The notes under the pieces are model-generated. The model was given only the letters and a program-made list of their open reading frames with translations. It searched no databases and was not told the DNA's origin. A stretch of 46,471 bases of DNA, taken from assembly GCA_036393295.1 (NCBI GenBank), contig DASWHF010000033.1, positions 1 to 46,471 on the forward strand, given 5' to 3'. Shown here piece by piece: positions 33,531-44,001 of this stretch (its first letter is position 1; every line of letters starts with the position of its first letter). The DNA is from DASWHF01 sp036393295. GTDB taxonomy: Bacteria > Pseudomonadota > Gammaproteobacteria > Acidiferrobacterales > UBA6901. The position numbers and the translations under genes are program-made.

Positions 33531-34739
33531 TCAGCCGGCGGCGGCGCTGGCCGGCGGCGGACCGCCGATCGCATCCGGCAGCTCGGGCGGCTCGTCCCGG
33601 GGCGGCTCGTGGATGCTCAACTCGAGGCGCGGCGCGGCCTTCTCGCCCTGGGCGGTCTTGCTGTTGAGCTTGATGTTGAGCTTGAGCTCGCTCACCGAAT
33701 CGGCGTTGCGCAACGCGTCCTCGTAGCTGATCTGGCCGGACTCGTAGAGCTCGAACAGCGCCTGGTCGAAGGTCTGCATGCCGAGCTCGCGCGACTTGGC
33801 CATGGTCTCCTTGAGCGCGTGCACCTCGCCCTTGAAGATCAGGTCGGAGACGAACGGCGAGTTCAGCAGGATCTCGATGGCCGCGCAGCGCCCGCCGCCG
33901 TCCTTCTTCGGCACCAGGCGTTGCGAGACGACCGCCTTGAGATTGAGCGACAGGTCCATCAACAGCTGGGCGCGCCGTTCCTCGGGAAAGAAGTTGATGA
34001 TGCGGTCGAGCGCCTGGTTGGCGCTGTTGGCGTGCAGCGTCGCCATGCACAGGTGGCCGGTCTCGGCGAAGGCGATGGCGAACTCCATGGTGTCGCGGTC
34101 GCGGATCTCGCCGATGAGGATCACGTCCGGCGCCTGGCGCAGGGTGTTCTTGAGCGCCGCGAACCAGCTGTTGGTGTCGGCGCCGACCTCGCGGTGGGTG
34201 ATGAGGCAGTTCTTGTTCTTATGGACGTATTCGACCGGGTCCTCGATCGTGATGATATGCCCGTGGCTGTTCTCATTGCGGTAGTCGATCATCCCCGCCA
34301 GCGACGTCGACTTGCCGGAGCCGGTGCCGCCGACCAGTATGACCAGCCCGCGCTTGGCCAGCGCGACGTCCTTCAGCACCACGGGCAGCCTGAGCTCGCC
34401 GAACTTGGGGATCTGGGTGGTGATGGTGCGCAGCACCATGCCGACATGGTTCTGCTGCATGAAGACATTGACGCGGAACCGCCCGATGCCCTCGGGGCTG
34501 ATCGCGAAATTGCACTCCTTCTCGGCCTCGAACTCCGCCTTCTGTTTGTCGTTCATGATGGCATGGGCGAGCGCCCGGGTGTGCACCGGATTGAGGCGCT
34601 GGGCGGTGACCGGCGTCATCTTGCCGTCGATCTTCATGGACGGCGGAAAATCGTTGGAGATGAACAGGTCCGAGGCCTTCTTGCCGATCATTGCCTTGAG
34701 CAGGCTGTGCAGGTAATTGACGGCTTGTTCATGATTCAT
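33531..34739 (-). CDS. pilU: Type IV pilus retraction ATPase PilU
   Basis: A 402-residue PilT-family ATPase of the PilU subtype. Walker A is GGTGSGKST (137-145), the Walker B region contains DVILIGEIRD, and the His box is in GHLCMATLHANSANQAL. The C-terminus carries a ~50-residue extension rich in P, E and D not seen in PilT. PilU normally sits directly after pilT; no pilT is in this window, so it is separate here or the partner lies elsewhere. Confidence 0.92.
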   Translation of the reverse strand: MNHEQAVNYLHSLLKAMIGKKASDLFISNDFPPSMKIDGKMTPVTAQRLNPVHTRALAHAIMNDKQKAEFEAEKECNFAISPEGIGRFRVNVFMQQNHVGMVLRTITTQIPKFGELRLPVVLKDVALAKRGLVILVGGTGSGKSTSLAGMIDYRNENSHGHIITIEDPVEYVHKNKNCLITHREVGADTNSWFAALKNTLRQAPDVILIGEIRDRDTMEFAIAFAETGHLCMATLHANSANQALDRIINFFPEERRAQLLMDLSLNLKAVVSQRLVPKKDGGGRCAAIEILLNSPFVSDLIFKGEVHALKETMAKSRELGMQTFDQALFELYESGQISYEDALRNADSVSELKLNIKLNSKTAQGEKAAPRLELSIHEPPRDEPPELPDAIGGPPPASAAAG

Positions 34740-34980
34740 GTGCTACGACTCTCCCGTACTCGATCGAAAAAAATCCGCCCCGCGGATGTCACCGCGATGT
34801 CGTCCGCCCGGGGGGGGGCGGCGGGTTCCGGCTTGTTGCGGGGCTGGTCCTGCTGGCGTTCTGGATCCGGCGGCTCGTCGGTTTTGCCCGGGCCGGATAC
34901 CGTTCGCGGCTCGTCGGTCGCCGGACGATGGCCCGTCCTGCTCAAAGTTTGGGCAACGCGGCCGGCGCGACCGAAAAAAA

Positions 34981-34986
34981 AGTATA
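34981..34986 (-). promoter_or_regulatory. Possible -10 box for pilU
   Basis: TATACT on the minus strand, 5 of 6 to the consensus. It lies about 240 bases above pilU and is followed by a run of eight T. The -35 at 17 bases is poor (CTGGTA). Confidence 0.3.
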
Positions 34987-35037
34987 GGTCAGTAATCCGC
35001 CGATACCAGCGCGCCGCGGATCAAATTGCGCCGAATC

Positions 35038-35046
35038 TGGTATGAT
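35038..35046 (+). promoter_or_regulatory. Extended -10 promoter candidate for the FKBP gene
   Basis: TGG TATGAT matches an extended -10 (TGnTATAAT, 5 of 6 in the hexamer). Extended -10 promoters tolerate a poor -35, as here. It would give a leader of about 110 bases. Confidence 0.4.
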
Positions 35047-35107
35047 GCGCGGCGCGCGGCAGCAAAATCAGCATACTGGGCAAACCTCCTGCCGCGTTCC
35101 CTGAACT

Positions 35108-35136
35108 GGCCGGCCGCCGGGATCCGGCGGCCGGCC
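35108..35136 (+). promoter_or_regulatory. 13-base-arm hairpin in the FKBP leader
   Basis: Arms GGCCGGCCGCCGG (35108-35120) and CCGGCGGCCGGCC (35124-35136) with loop GAT. It ends 28 bases before the ATG, downstream of the candidate promoter. No U-run follows. Confidence 0.55.
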
Positions 35137-35164
35137 GTGAACACCGCGATGCCCGGAGACATCC

Positions 35165-35509
35165 ATGGCCGAAATGATCAGCGATACCGGTCTCAAATAC
35201 GAAGACCTCGCGACCGGAGACGGCGACACGGCGCGCGCCGGCCAGAACGTGTCGGTGCACTACACCGGCTGGCTCACCGACGGTGCGAAATTCGATTCGA
35301 GCCGCGACCGCAACGACCCGTTCCAGTTCCAGCTCGGCGCCGGCCGCGTCATACGCGGCTGGGACGAAGGCGTGCAGGGAATGAAGGTCGGCGGCGTGCG
35401 CAAGCTCACCATCCCGCCGCAGCTCGCCTACGGCACGCGCGGCGCCGGCGGCGTGATCCCGCCGAACGCCACGCTGGTCTTCGAGGTCGAGCTGCTCGGG
35501 ATACTTTAA
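35165..35509 (+). CDS. FKBP-type peptidyl-prolyl cis-trans isomerase
   Basis: A 114-residue single FKBP domain with no signal peptide, so cytoplasmic. Key parts of the active site are present: YTGWLTDGAKFDSS, VIRGWDEGVQGMKVGG and AYGTRGAGGVIPPNATLVFEVELL. It is transcribed toward the TatT gene with a 64-base gap. Small FKBPs of this kind act in protein folding; a specific partner is not known. Confidence 0.93.
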   Translation: MAEMISDTGLKYEDLATGDGDTARAGQNVSVHYTGWLTDGAKFDSSRDRNDPFQFQLGAGRVIRGWDEGVQGMKVGGVRKLTIPPQLAYGTRGAGGVIPPNATLVFEVELLGIL

Positions 35510-35573
35510 TACCCGGCCCGGGCCCGGCTTGCGCACGGCAGAGGAAGTCGCTAGCGTTAGACCCCAAGCCAAG

Positions 35574-36458
35574 ATGACGCACTCCCTTTCCCCCGCCGAT
35601 CGACCGCGACGCCTGCTTGGCGCGACGCTCGTCGCCATCGCGCTCGGCCTCGGCGGCTGCGCGAGCCTGGTCGCCTCGACCACCGCGCCGCTGGCGGTCA
35701 ACCTGAGCCGGGCGATACTCGACCAGACCGACCCCGAGACTGTCCAGGACGGCGCGCCCGCCTACCTGCTGCTGATCGACAGCCTGATCGCGCAGAACCC
35801 AAAGGACGCCGATCTCCTGATCGCCGGCGCCAGGCTCTATGGGGCCTACGCCTCGGTATTCGTCACCGACCCGGCGCGCGCCCGGCGGCTGACCGAGCGC
35901 GCCCGCGACTACGGCGATCGCGCCCTGTGCCGGCAGCGCCGCGCGCTGTGCGGCGTCGGCGAGGGCAGCCACGACGACTACCTGCAGCGGCTAGCCGAGG
36001 TGCGGCCGGCCGACGTCGCCGCGCTCTACGCCCAGGCGGGCGCCTGGGCGGGATGGATCGAGGCGCGCGGCGACGACTGGAACGCGATCGCCGACCTGCC
36101 CAAGGTCGAGGCGGCAATGCGGCGCGTCGTCGAGCTCGACGAGGCGCATGCCGACGGCGCGCCCTATATCTACCTCGGCGTGCTGATGACGCTGCGGCCG
36201 CCGGCGCTCGGTGGCCGGCCGGAGGAAGGGCGGCGCTACTTCGAGCGCGCCATCGCGCTGTCACAGGGGCGCGATCTCATGGCCAAGGTCCAGTTCGCGC
36301 GGCGCTACGCGCGGCTGACCTTCGACCGCGAGCTGCACGACCGGCTGTTGCACGAAGTGCTGGCGGCCGATGCGCGCGCGCCGGGGCTGACGCTGATCAA
36401 TACCCTGGCGCAGCGCCAGGCCCGCGAGCTGCTGGCCGGCGCCGACGCCTATTTCTGA
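35574..36458 (+). CDS. TRAP transporter TatT component (TPR lipoprotein)
   Basis: A 294-residue lipoprotein (LGGC lipobox, Cys 29) with TPR-like helical repeats over most of its length. Motifs such as ALCRQRRALCGVGEG and PPALGGRPEEGRRYFERAIALS fit the TatT family, described with TRAP binding proteins in Treponema pallidum (TPAT systems). TatT trimers are thought to pass a ligand to the P-subunit. ATG at 35574 is preferred to an upstream frame extension because the signal peptide begins there. It precedes dctP, dctQ and dctM in order, with a 176-base gap containing a palindrome. Confidence 0.9.
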   Translation: MTHSLSPADRPRRLLGATLVAIALGLGGCASLVASTTAPLAVNLSRAILDQTDPETVQDGAPAYLLLIDSLIAQNPKDADLLIAGARLYGAYASVFVTDPARARRLTERARDYGDRALCRQRRALCGVGEGSHDDYLQRLAEVRPADVAALYAQAGAWAGWIEARGDDWNAIADLPKVEAAMRRVVELDEAHADGAPYIYLGVLMTLRPPALGGRPEEGRRYFERAIALSQGRDLMAKVQFARRYARLTFDRELHDRLLHEVLAADARAPGLTLINTLAQRQARELLAGADAYF

Positions 36459-36514
36459 CGGGCGGCGGCCGCCATTGAATTGCACCGTCAGCCGCGATAC
36501 GGGAGAATCCCGAT

Positions 36515-36530
36515 CTGACCGGGCGGTCAG
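36515..36530. promoter_or_regulatory. Palindrome upstream of the TRAP binding-protein gene, operator-like
   Basis: CTGACCG GG CGGTCAG is an exact 7-base inverted repeat with a 2-base centre. Its shape is like many TetR-family operators. It lies 105 bases above the DctP start. No TetR gene is in the window. Confidence 0.45.
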
Positions 36531-36634
36531 GAAACGGCCGGCCGATCCGACTGATTGAGGGGCGATCACCGCGCACTGCCGGCCCGCGGCGACGCCGGCG
36601 GCCATGACGGAGCGGGCACCATCGGGGCAGCCAG

Positions 36635-37660
36635 ATGACCATGCAGCGCCTATTCACCGCGACCACTCTCCTCGCCTTGCTGCTCCTGCCGGCGCGCGTC
36701 CTCGCCGTCGACTTCAAGATCGCCACCCTCGCGCCGGACGGCACCGCCTGGATGCAGGAGATGCGCGCCGGCGCGGCGCTGATCGCCGAGCGCACCCAGG
36801 GGCGGGTCGGGTTCAAGTTCTACCCGGGCGGCGCAATGGGCAACGACAAGAGCGTGTTGCGCAAGATCCGCGCCGGCCAGCTGCACGGCGGCGCCCTCAC
36901 CGGCGGCGGCCTGGCCGAGGTCTACCCCGACAACCAGATCTACAGCCTGCCGCTGATCTTCCGGTCGTACGAGGAGCTCGACTACGTGCGCGCCCGCATG
37001 GACGAGCTCATCATCCAGGGGTTCGCCGGGCGCGGTTTCGTCAGCTTCGGGCTGGCCGAGGGCGGCTTCGCCTACCTGATGTCACGCGAGCCGGTGAAGA
37101 CCACCGCCGATCTCAAGAATCTCAAGGTCTGGGTGCCCGAGGGTGACGTCATCACCCGCACCGTGTTCGACGCGCTCGGCGTCGCACCGGTCTCGCTGCC
37201 GCTGACCGACGTGATGACCGGCCTCGAGACCGGCCTGATCAGCACCATCGGCGCGTCGCCGAGCGGCGCCATTGCGATGCAATGGCATACCCGGGTGAAA
37301 TACGTCACCGACGCGCCGCTCATGTACTTCTACGGCACCCTGGTCATCGCCCAGCGCGCCTTCGACCGGACCAGCCCCGCCGATCAGAAGATCGTGCGCG
37401 AGATCATGCAGGACGTCTACCGGCGCCTCAACCGCCAGGCACGCGTCGACAACAACGGCGCGCGTGCGGCGCTCGAACGCCAGGGCGTCGAGTTCCTGCC
37501 GCTGCCGGCCGCGGAACTCGACAAGCTGCGCTCACTGGCCGGCGACGCGATCGAGCGGCTCGGCAAACAGGGCGTCTATACCCAGTCCATGTTCAGGACC
37601 CTGGAGAGTCACCTGCAGGCCTACCGCCGCAGCCACCCCATGGCCGCTCACCGGCCCTAG
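36635..37660 (+). CDS. TRAP transporter substrate-binding protein (DctP family), TatP-like
   Basis: A 341-residue periplasmic binding protein with signal peptide (cleavage near VLA-V, about residue 24). The region that in carboxylate-binding TRAP proteins holds the conserved arginine (LK-x-R-VP) reads LKVWVPEGD here, with W166 in place of arginine; the GQENP segment is also absent (STIGASPSG). This fits the TPAT class with a non-carboxylate, possibly hydrophobic ligand. First of three adjoining transporter genes after TatT. Confidence 0.92.
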   Translation: MTMQRLFTATTLLALLLLPARVLAVDFKIATLAPDGTAWMQEMRAGAALIAERTQGRVGFKFYPGGAMGNDKSVLRKIRAGQLHGGALTGGGLAEVYPDNQIYSLPLIFRSYEELDYVRARMDELIIQGFAGRGFVSFGLAEGGFAYLMSREPVKTTADLKNLKVWVPEGDVITRTVFDALGVAPVSLPLTDVMTGLETGLISTIGASPSGAIAMQWHTRVKYVTDAPLMYFYGTLVIAQRAFDRTSPADQKIVREIMQDVYRRLNRQARVDNNGARAALERQGVEFLPLPAAELDKLRSLAGDAIERLGKQGVYTQSMFRTLESHLQAYRRSHPMAAHRP

Positions 37661-37663
37661 CGC

Positions 37664-38170
37664 ATGCCCACCGACCATCCGGTCCTGCGCCGGCTGCTGC
37701 GCGGCATCGCGCTCGTCGAGGACGGCCTGCTCATCGTCCTGCTGGCCCTGATGATCGCCCTGGCGGCCGCGCAGATCTTCATGCGCAACGTGCTGGGCAG
37801 CGGCGTGACCGGCGCCGATCAACTGCTGAAGCTGCTGGTGCTGTGGCTGGGCATGCTGGGCGCGATCGCCGCCAGCCGCGGCGATCGCCATATCAACATC
37901 GACATCCTGTCGCGTTTCCTCGCCACGCGCGCACGGCTCTTGTGCCGGCTGGTGGTCGACCTGTTCGCGGCGCTGGTCTGCGGGCTGATCGCGGTGCACG
38001 CGGCGCGCTTCGTGCACACCGAGTACGAGGCCGGGGTGACGGCCTTCGGGCGCATGCCGGCCTGGATCACCGAGCTGATCCTGCCGGTGGCGTTCACGCT
38101 GATCGCGCTGCGCTACGTCGTCATGTTCTTCGCCGATCTCAGGCGGCTGCGCGGCGGGACACCGCCGTGA
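37664..38170 (+). CDS. TRAP transporter small permease (DctQ family)
   Basis: A 168-residue inner-membrane protein with about four transmembrane helices (VLLALMIALAAAQIF, LLVLWLGMLGAIAASR, LVVDLFAALVCGLIAV, LILPVAFTLIALRYVVMF). It starts 3 bases after the DctP stop and overlaps the DctM start (GTGA). It pairs with DctM as the membrane complex. Confidence 0.93.
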   Translation: MPTDHPVLRRLLRGIALVEDGLLIVLLALMIALAAAQIFMRNVLGSGVTGADQLLKLLVLWLGMLGAIAASRGDRHINIDILSRFLATRARLLCRLVVDLFAALVCGLIAVHAARFVHTEYEAGVTAFGRMPAWITELILPVAFTLIALRYVVMFFADLRRLRGGTPP

Positions 38171-39450
38171 TCGTCGCCGCCGCGCTGCTGCTGATCGCCT
38201 TCGCCATCCTGGGCGCGCCGCTGTTCGCGGTCATCGCCGCCGGCGCGATGTTCAGCTTCTACCGCGCGGACGTCGACCTCTCGGTCATGGCGATCGAGAT
38301 CTACCGGCTCGCCGAGATGCCGGTGCTGGTGGCCATTCCGCTGTTCACCTTCGCCGGTTACCTGCTGGGCGAGAGCCAGGCGCCACGCCGGCTGGTGCGG
38401 CTGACCAACGCGCTCATCGGCTGGATGCCGGGCAGCCTGGCGGTCGTGGCGCTCGCCACCTGCGCGATGTTCACGGCCTTCACCGGCGCCTCCGGCGTGA
38501 CCATAATCGCCATGGGCGCCCTGCTCTATCCGGCGCTCGCCCAGGCCGGCTACCGCGAGAATTTCAATCTCGGGCTGATCACCACCTCCGGCAGTCTCGG
38601 GCTGCTGTTCGCGCCGTCGTTGCCGTTGATTCTGTACGGGGTGATCGCCCAGCAGCTCGAGGTCGGCCGCGGCGTCGGCATCGACGAGCTGTTCCTCGCT
38701 GGGCTCCTGCCGGGCATCCTGATGCTGGCGTTGCTCGGCGGCTATAGCCTGTGGACGAACCGGGCGATCCACCAGCCGATCCAGGACTTCTCCTGGCGCG
38801 AGGCGGGCGCGGCGGTGCGCCAGGCGATCTGGGAACTGCCGCTGCCGGTCATCGTGCTGGGCGGCATCTACGGCGGTTACCTGGCGGTGTCGGAGGCCGC
38901 GGCGATCACGGCGATCTACGTGCTGGTGGTGGAAACGCTGGTCTACCGCGAGGTCGGCTTTCGGCGGCTCCTGCACGTGATGCACGAGTCCATGGTGCTG
39001 GTCGGCGGCATCCTGATCATCGTCGGCGTGTCGCTCGCCTCGACCAACGCGCTGATCGACGCGCAGATTCCGATGCGGTTGTTCGAGCTCATGCAGGAGC
39101 GCGTCAGCGATCCGTTGACCTTCCTCATCCTGCTCAACCTGTTTCTTCTGGGGCTCGGCATGATGCTCGACATCTTTTCGGCGCTGGTGATCATGGTGCC
39201 GCTGATCCTGCCGATCGCGGTCGGCTTCGGCGTCGATCCGGTGCACCTCGGCATCATCTTCCTGGCCAACATGCAGGTCGGCTACTTCACGCCGCCGGTG
39301 GGCATGAACCTGTTCATCGCCAGCTACCGCTTCAAGAAACCGGTGGCCCAGGTGTTTCGCGCGACCTTACCGTTCTTCTTCATTCTGCTGGCGGCGGTGT
39401 TGATCATCACCTATTGGCCGTGGCTGTCCTTGGGCCTGCTCGGGCGCTAG
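38167..39450 (+). CDS. TRAP transporter large permease (DctM family)
   Basis: A 427-residue, roughly 12-helix membrane protein, driven by a sodium or proton gradient. Typical signatures: TGASGVTIIAMGALLYPAL, TSGSLGLLFAPSLPLILYG, and NMQVGYFTPPVGMNLFIASYRF. The start is GTG at 38167, coupled to DctQ. Last gene of the TatT-DctP-DctQ-DctM operon. Confidence 0.94.
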   Translation: MIVAAALLLIAFAILGAPLFAVIAAGAMFSFYRADVDLSVMAIEIYRLAEMPVLVAIPLFTFAGYLLGESQAPRRLVRLTNALIGWMPGSLAVVALATCAMFTAFTGASGVTIIAMGALLYPALAQAGYRENFNLGLITTSGSLGLLFAPSLPLILYGVIAQQLEVGRGVGIDELFLAGLLPGILMLALLGGYSLWTNRAIHQPIQDFSWREAGAAVRQAIWELPLPVIVLGGIYGGYLAVSEAAAITAIYVLVVETLVYREVGFRRLLHVMHESMVLVGGILIIVGVSLASTNALIDAQIPMRLFELMQERVSDPLTFLILLNLFLLGLGMMLDIFSALVIMVPLILPIAVGFGVDPVHLGIIFLANMQVGYFTPPVGMNLFIASYRFKKPVAQVFRATLPFFFILLAAVLIITYWPWLSLGLLGR

Positions 39451-39486
39451 GCGAACGACACGGCACGGAATGCCGCCGCGTCCGGG

Positions 39487-41865
<2,379 letters not shown>

Positions 41866-41983
41866 GACCTTCTCCTCACCCCGCCCGGCCGCAGCCCGGA
41901 TATCGAGGACCCAGTGTAAACCATCCGCCCCGCGGCGGTCTGATCCGGGTCAATTTCCGCGCGGCTTCTGGCAGAATGGCGGC

Positions 41984-42802
41984 ATGGAACGCGGCGTCTT
42001 CTTCGTCTCCGATCGCACCGGCATCACCGTCGAGACCCTGGGCGGGAGCATCCTCGCGCAGTTCGCCGGTGTGGCGTTCCGCAAGTCGACGCTGCGCTTC
42101 ATCGACACGCCGGAGCGGGCGCGCGCCGCCGCCGGCGTCATCGAGCAAAGCGCGCGCGAGCTCGGCATCCGGCCGATCGTGTTCACGACCATCATCGATC
42201 CGGCGGTACGCGCCGAGCTGGCGCGCGGTGGCGGTCTGGTGCTGGATCTGGTAGACGCCTTCATCGCGCCGCTCGAGGCGGAATTCGGCCGCCCGGCGGC
42301 GCGGGCGGTCGGCGTGACCCACGGCGCGCTCGATACCGGGCGCTACACGCTGCGCATGGACGCCGTCAACTTCGCGCTCGCGACCGACGATGGTCTCAAC
42401 GAGGTCGACTACGATCGCGCCGAGCTGATTGTGCTCGGCGTCTCGCGCTCCGGCAAGACGCCGACCTGCCTGTACCTGGCGCTCACCTACGGTATCTACG
42501 CGGCCAACTATCCGCTCACCGAGGACGACTTCGAGAATCCGCGACTGCCGGCGGCGCTGGCCGGGCGGCGCACCAAACTGTTCGGCCTGAGCATCGATCC
42601 GCGCCGGCTCCAAGAGATCCGCCAGGAACGCCAACCGGGCAGCCACTACGCCTCACTCAAACAATGCCAGCGCGAGGTGCACCAGGCCGAGTCCCTGTAT
42701 CGCGCCGCGGGCGTGCCGTGGATCGATACCACGCGCATGTCGGTCGAGGAGATCGCCACCACGATACTCCAGACGACGGCGCTGCAACCGCGCGCCGGCT
42801 GA
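41984..42802 (+). CDS. ppsR: PEP synthase regulatory kinase/phosphotransferase
   Basis: A 272-residue DUF299/PSRP family protein that reversibly phosphorylates ppsA's product at a conserved threonine near the catalytic histidine. The P-loop GVSRSGKTPT is at about residues 152-161. The ATG at 41984 is chosen because conservation starts at MERGVFFVSDRTGITVE; the frame continues upstream without it. The SD is weak. Divergent to ppsA, the usual linkage. Confidence 0.96.
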   Translation: MERGVFFVSDRTGITVETLGGSILAQFAGVAFRKSTLRFIDTPERARAAAGVIEQSARELGIRPIVFTTIIDPAVRAELARGGGLVLDLVDAFIAPLEAEFGRPAARAVGVTHGALDTGRYTLRMDAVNFALATDDGLNEVDYDRAELIVLGVSRSGKTPTCLYLALTYGIYAANYPLTEDDFENPRLPAALAGRRTKLFGLSIDPRRLQEIRQERQPGSHYASLKQCQREVHQAESLYRAAGVPWIDTTRMSVEEIATTILQTTALQPRAG

Positions 42803-42975
42803 GCGCACTCGCGCGAAAGCGCGGTGCAGGCCTTTACCGCTGATCCGGTGCATAACCGCAGTTGTGATGCTTCACTGGACAACGGGCGCCGGCGAGACCG
42901 GCGGCGGATGCGCGCAGACGAGGGGTGCGGCGCGCGCGGCGGCGGACGAAGCGGCATCTCAGGCCGATGACGGTT

Positions 42976-43004
42976 CTGGCATCGCGGACCCGCGCGCGTA
43001 TAGT
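42976..43004 (+). promoter_or_regulatory. Sigma-70 promoter candidate for the PilZ gene
   Basis: CTGGCA (42976-42981) and TATAGT (42999-43004) with 17-base spacing. It lies 33 bases above the chosen start codon. Confidence 0.45.
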
Positions 43005-43036
43005 TCGGAAGGATCTCACCCTTCATGGAGGATCGG

Positions 43037-43363
43037 ATGAAACGCGACAAGGAAGACACCGGTGACCGGCCGGTGGTGCTCGATGCCATGATGCGATTCG
43101 GCGGTTACGGTTATCGCCGCTGCGACATCAAGGATCTCAGCATGCACGGTGTGTACGTGCTCGCCTCGGACGGCAGCCTGACGCGGCTGACCAAAAACGA
43201 ATCCGTCGAACTGGCGCTCAAGCTGCGCGCCAACGGCAAGGTCAAGACCCATGTCTTCCAGGCCCAGGTCCGCTCGGTGGATCGCCGCGGCGCGGGCTTG
43301 AGCTTCAGCGACGCGGACGTCGACGCCTACAGCGCCTTGCTGCACCTCACGTTTCGTTCCTGA
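43037..43363 (+). CDS. PilZ-domain protein
   Basis: A 108-residue single PilZ domain. The second PilZ motif is present (IKDLSMHGVYV), as is the C-terminal GAGLSFSDADVDAYSALLHL. The usual N-terminal RxxxR element is not clear, so cyclic-di-GMP binding may be lost. The ATG at 43037 is chosen for the adjacent GGAGG; a second in-frame ATG precedes it by 12 bases. Convergent with a second PilZ gene with a 37-base gap; both end in AYSALL-x-L. Confidence 0.86.
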   Translation: MKRDKEDTGDRPVVLDAMMRFGGYGYRRCDIKDLSMHGVYVLASDGSLTRLTKNESVELALKLRANGKVKTHVFQAQVRSVDRRGAGLSFSDADVDAYSALLHLTFRS

Positions 43364-43400
43364 ACGCCGCGCTTCTCCGCTCCGCGCTTAACGCCCGGGC

Positions 43401-43763
43401 TCATTCGTGGGTGACGGCCGCAGCCGGCTGGCCGGCCCGGCTGTCGGGGGTCGCCGGAAACAATAAATTCAACAGCGCGCTGTAGGCGCCCAAATCCATG
43501 GCACCGAGCCGCAGCCCGGCGCCACCCGGCGCCGTCCTGACCACCCGGGCCGGCACCACGAAGCGGCGTATCCCGCCGTCATCGCTCACACTGATCCCAA
43601 GAGAAACAACGGCCCCCGTCTCAAGGCCGGCGGTGCTGCCGCCGGCCACGTAGGCGCCGTCGAGAGTGAGATCCTTGAGTCGGCAGGCATGGGCGGCGGT
43701 GGGGGACGCTTGGACGAGAACTTCGCGGTCCATCGGGCGGCGCTGGCATTCGCGCATTTCCAT
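43401..43763 (-). CDS. PilZ-domain protein, probable paralogue
   Basis: A 120-residue PilZ protein with RPMDR (RxxxR type, residues 9-13) and DLTLDGAYV, so both cyclic-di-GMP-binding motifs look intact. The C-terminal GAGLRLGAMDLGAYSALLNLLF matches the neighbouring PilZ protein. The ATG at 43763 has GGAGG at the right spacing. A short tail (TPDSRAGQPAAAVTHE) follows. Likely an inverted duplication partner. Confidence 0.86.
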   Translation of the reverse strand: MEMRECQRRPMDREVLVQASPTAAHACRLKDLTLDGAYVAGGSTAGLETGAVVSLGISVSDDGGIRRFVVPARVVRTAPGGAGLRLGAMDLGAYSALLNLLFPATPDSRAGQPAAAVTHE

Positions 43764-43920
43764 GACACCCTCCTTCGGACGACCGCCTGAACGGACTGCG
43801 GCCGGCGATCCGTGATACGGAGACAGTCTTGCCGGCAAGCATACCGCATGCGGCCGGTAATGTCCGCAAGTAGTTGAAATCACTTAAAAACTCCAGGAAT
43901 CCAAGGGTTTGGATCTAATC

Positions 43921-43949
43921 TTGACTATACCAGTATACAATAGTATTTT
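43921..43949 (+). promoter_or_regulatory. Sigma-70 promoter for the orphan gene at 44002
   Basis: TTGACT (43921-43926) and TATTTT (43944-43949) with 17-base spacing in an AT-rich patch unlike its surroundings. It gives a short leader (about 46 bases) and strong SD (AGGAGG). Confidence 0.6.
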
Positions 43950-43959
43950 ATTAAATACT
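43942..43959. promoter_or_regulatory. Operator-like inverted repeat overlapping the -10
   Basis: AGTATTT TATT AAATACT is an exact 7-base inverted repeat with a 4-base centre that overlaps the -10 and probable start point. It could bind a repressor. Confidence 0.5.
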
Positions 43960-44001
43960 GATGTATAAGCCAGCCTGATCTACCCATAGGAGGTCATAGC
44001 C

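Larger units (their letters stand above)
34740..35164. other. 425-base divergent intergenic region between pilU and FKBP genes
   Basis: Contains candidate promoter elements on both strands and a strong hairpin (listed separately). Only a 69-codon proline/aspartate-rich reading frame (34736-34945, minus) fits; it overlaps the pilU start by 4 bases but resembles no protein, so it is not called. A C-rich G-tract (34809-34816) is also present. Confidence 0.6.

Noticed and set aside
34736..34945. 69-codon minus-strand ORF overlapping the pilU start by 4 bases
   Set aside because: The ATGA overlap is suggestive, but the protein is proline/acid-rich without recognisable features and no convincing SD was seen.
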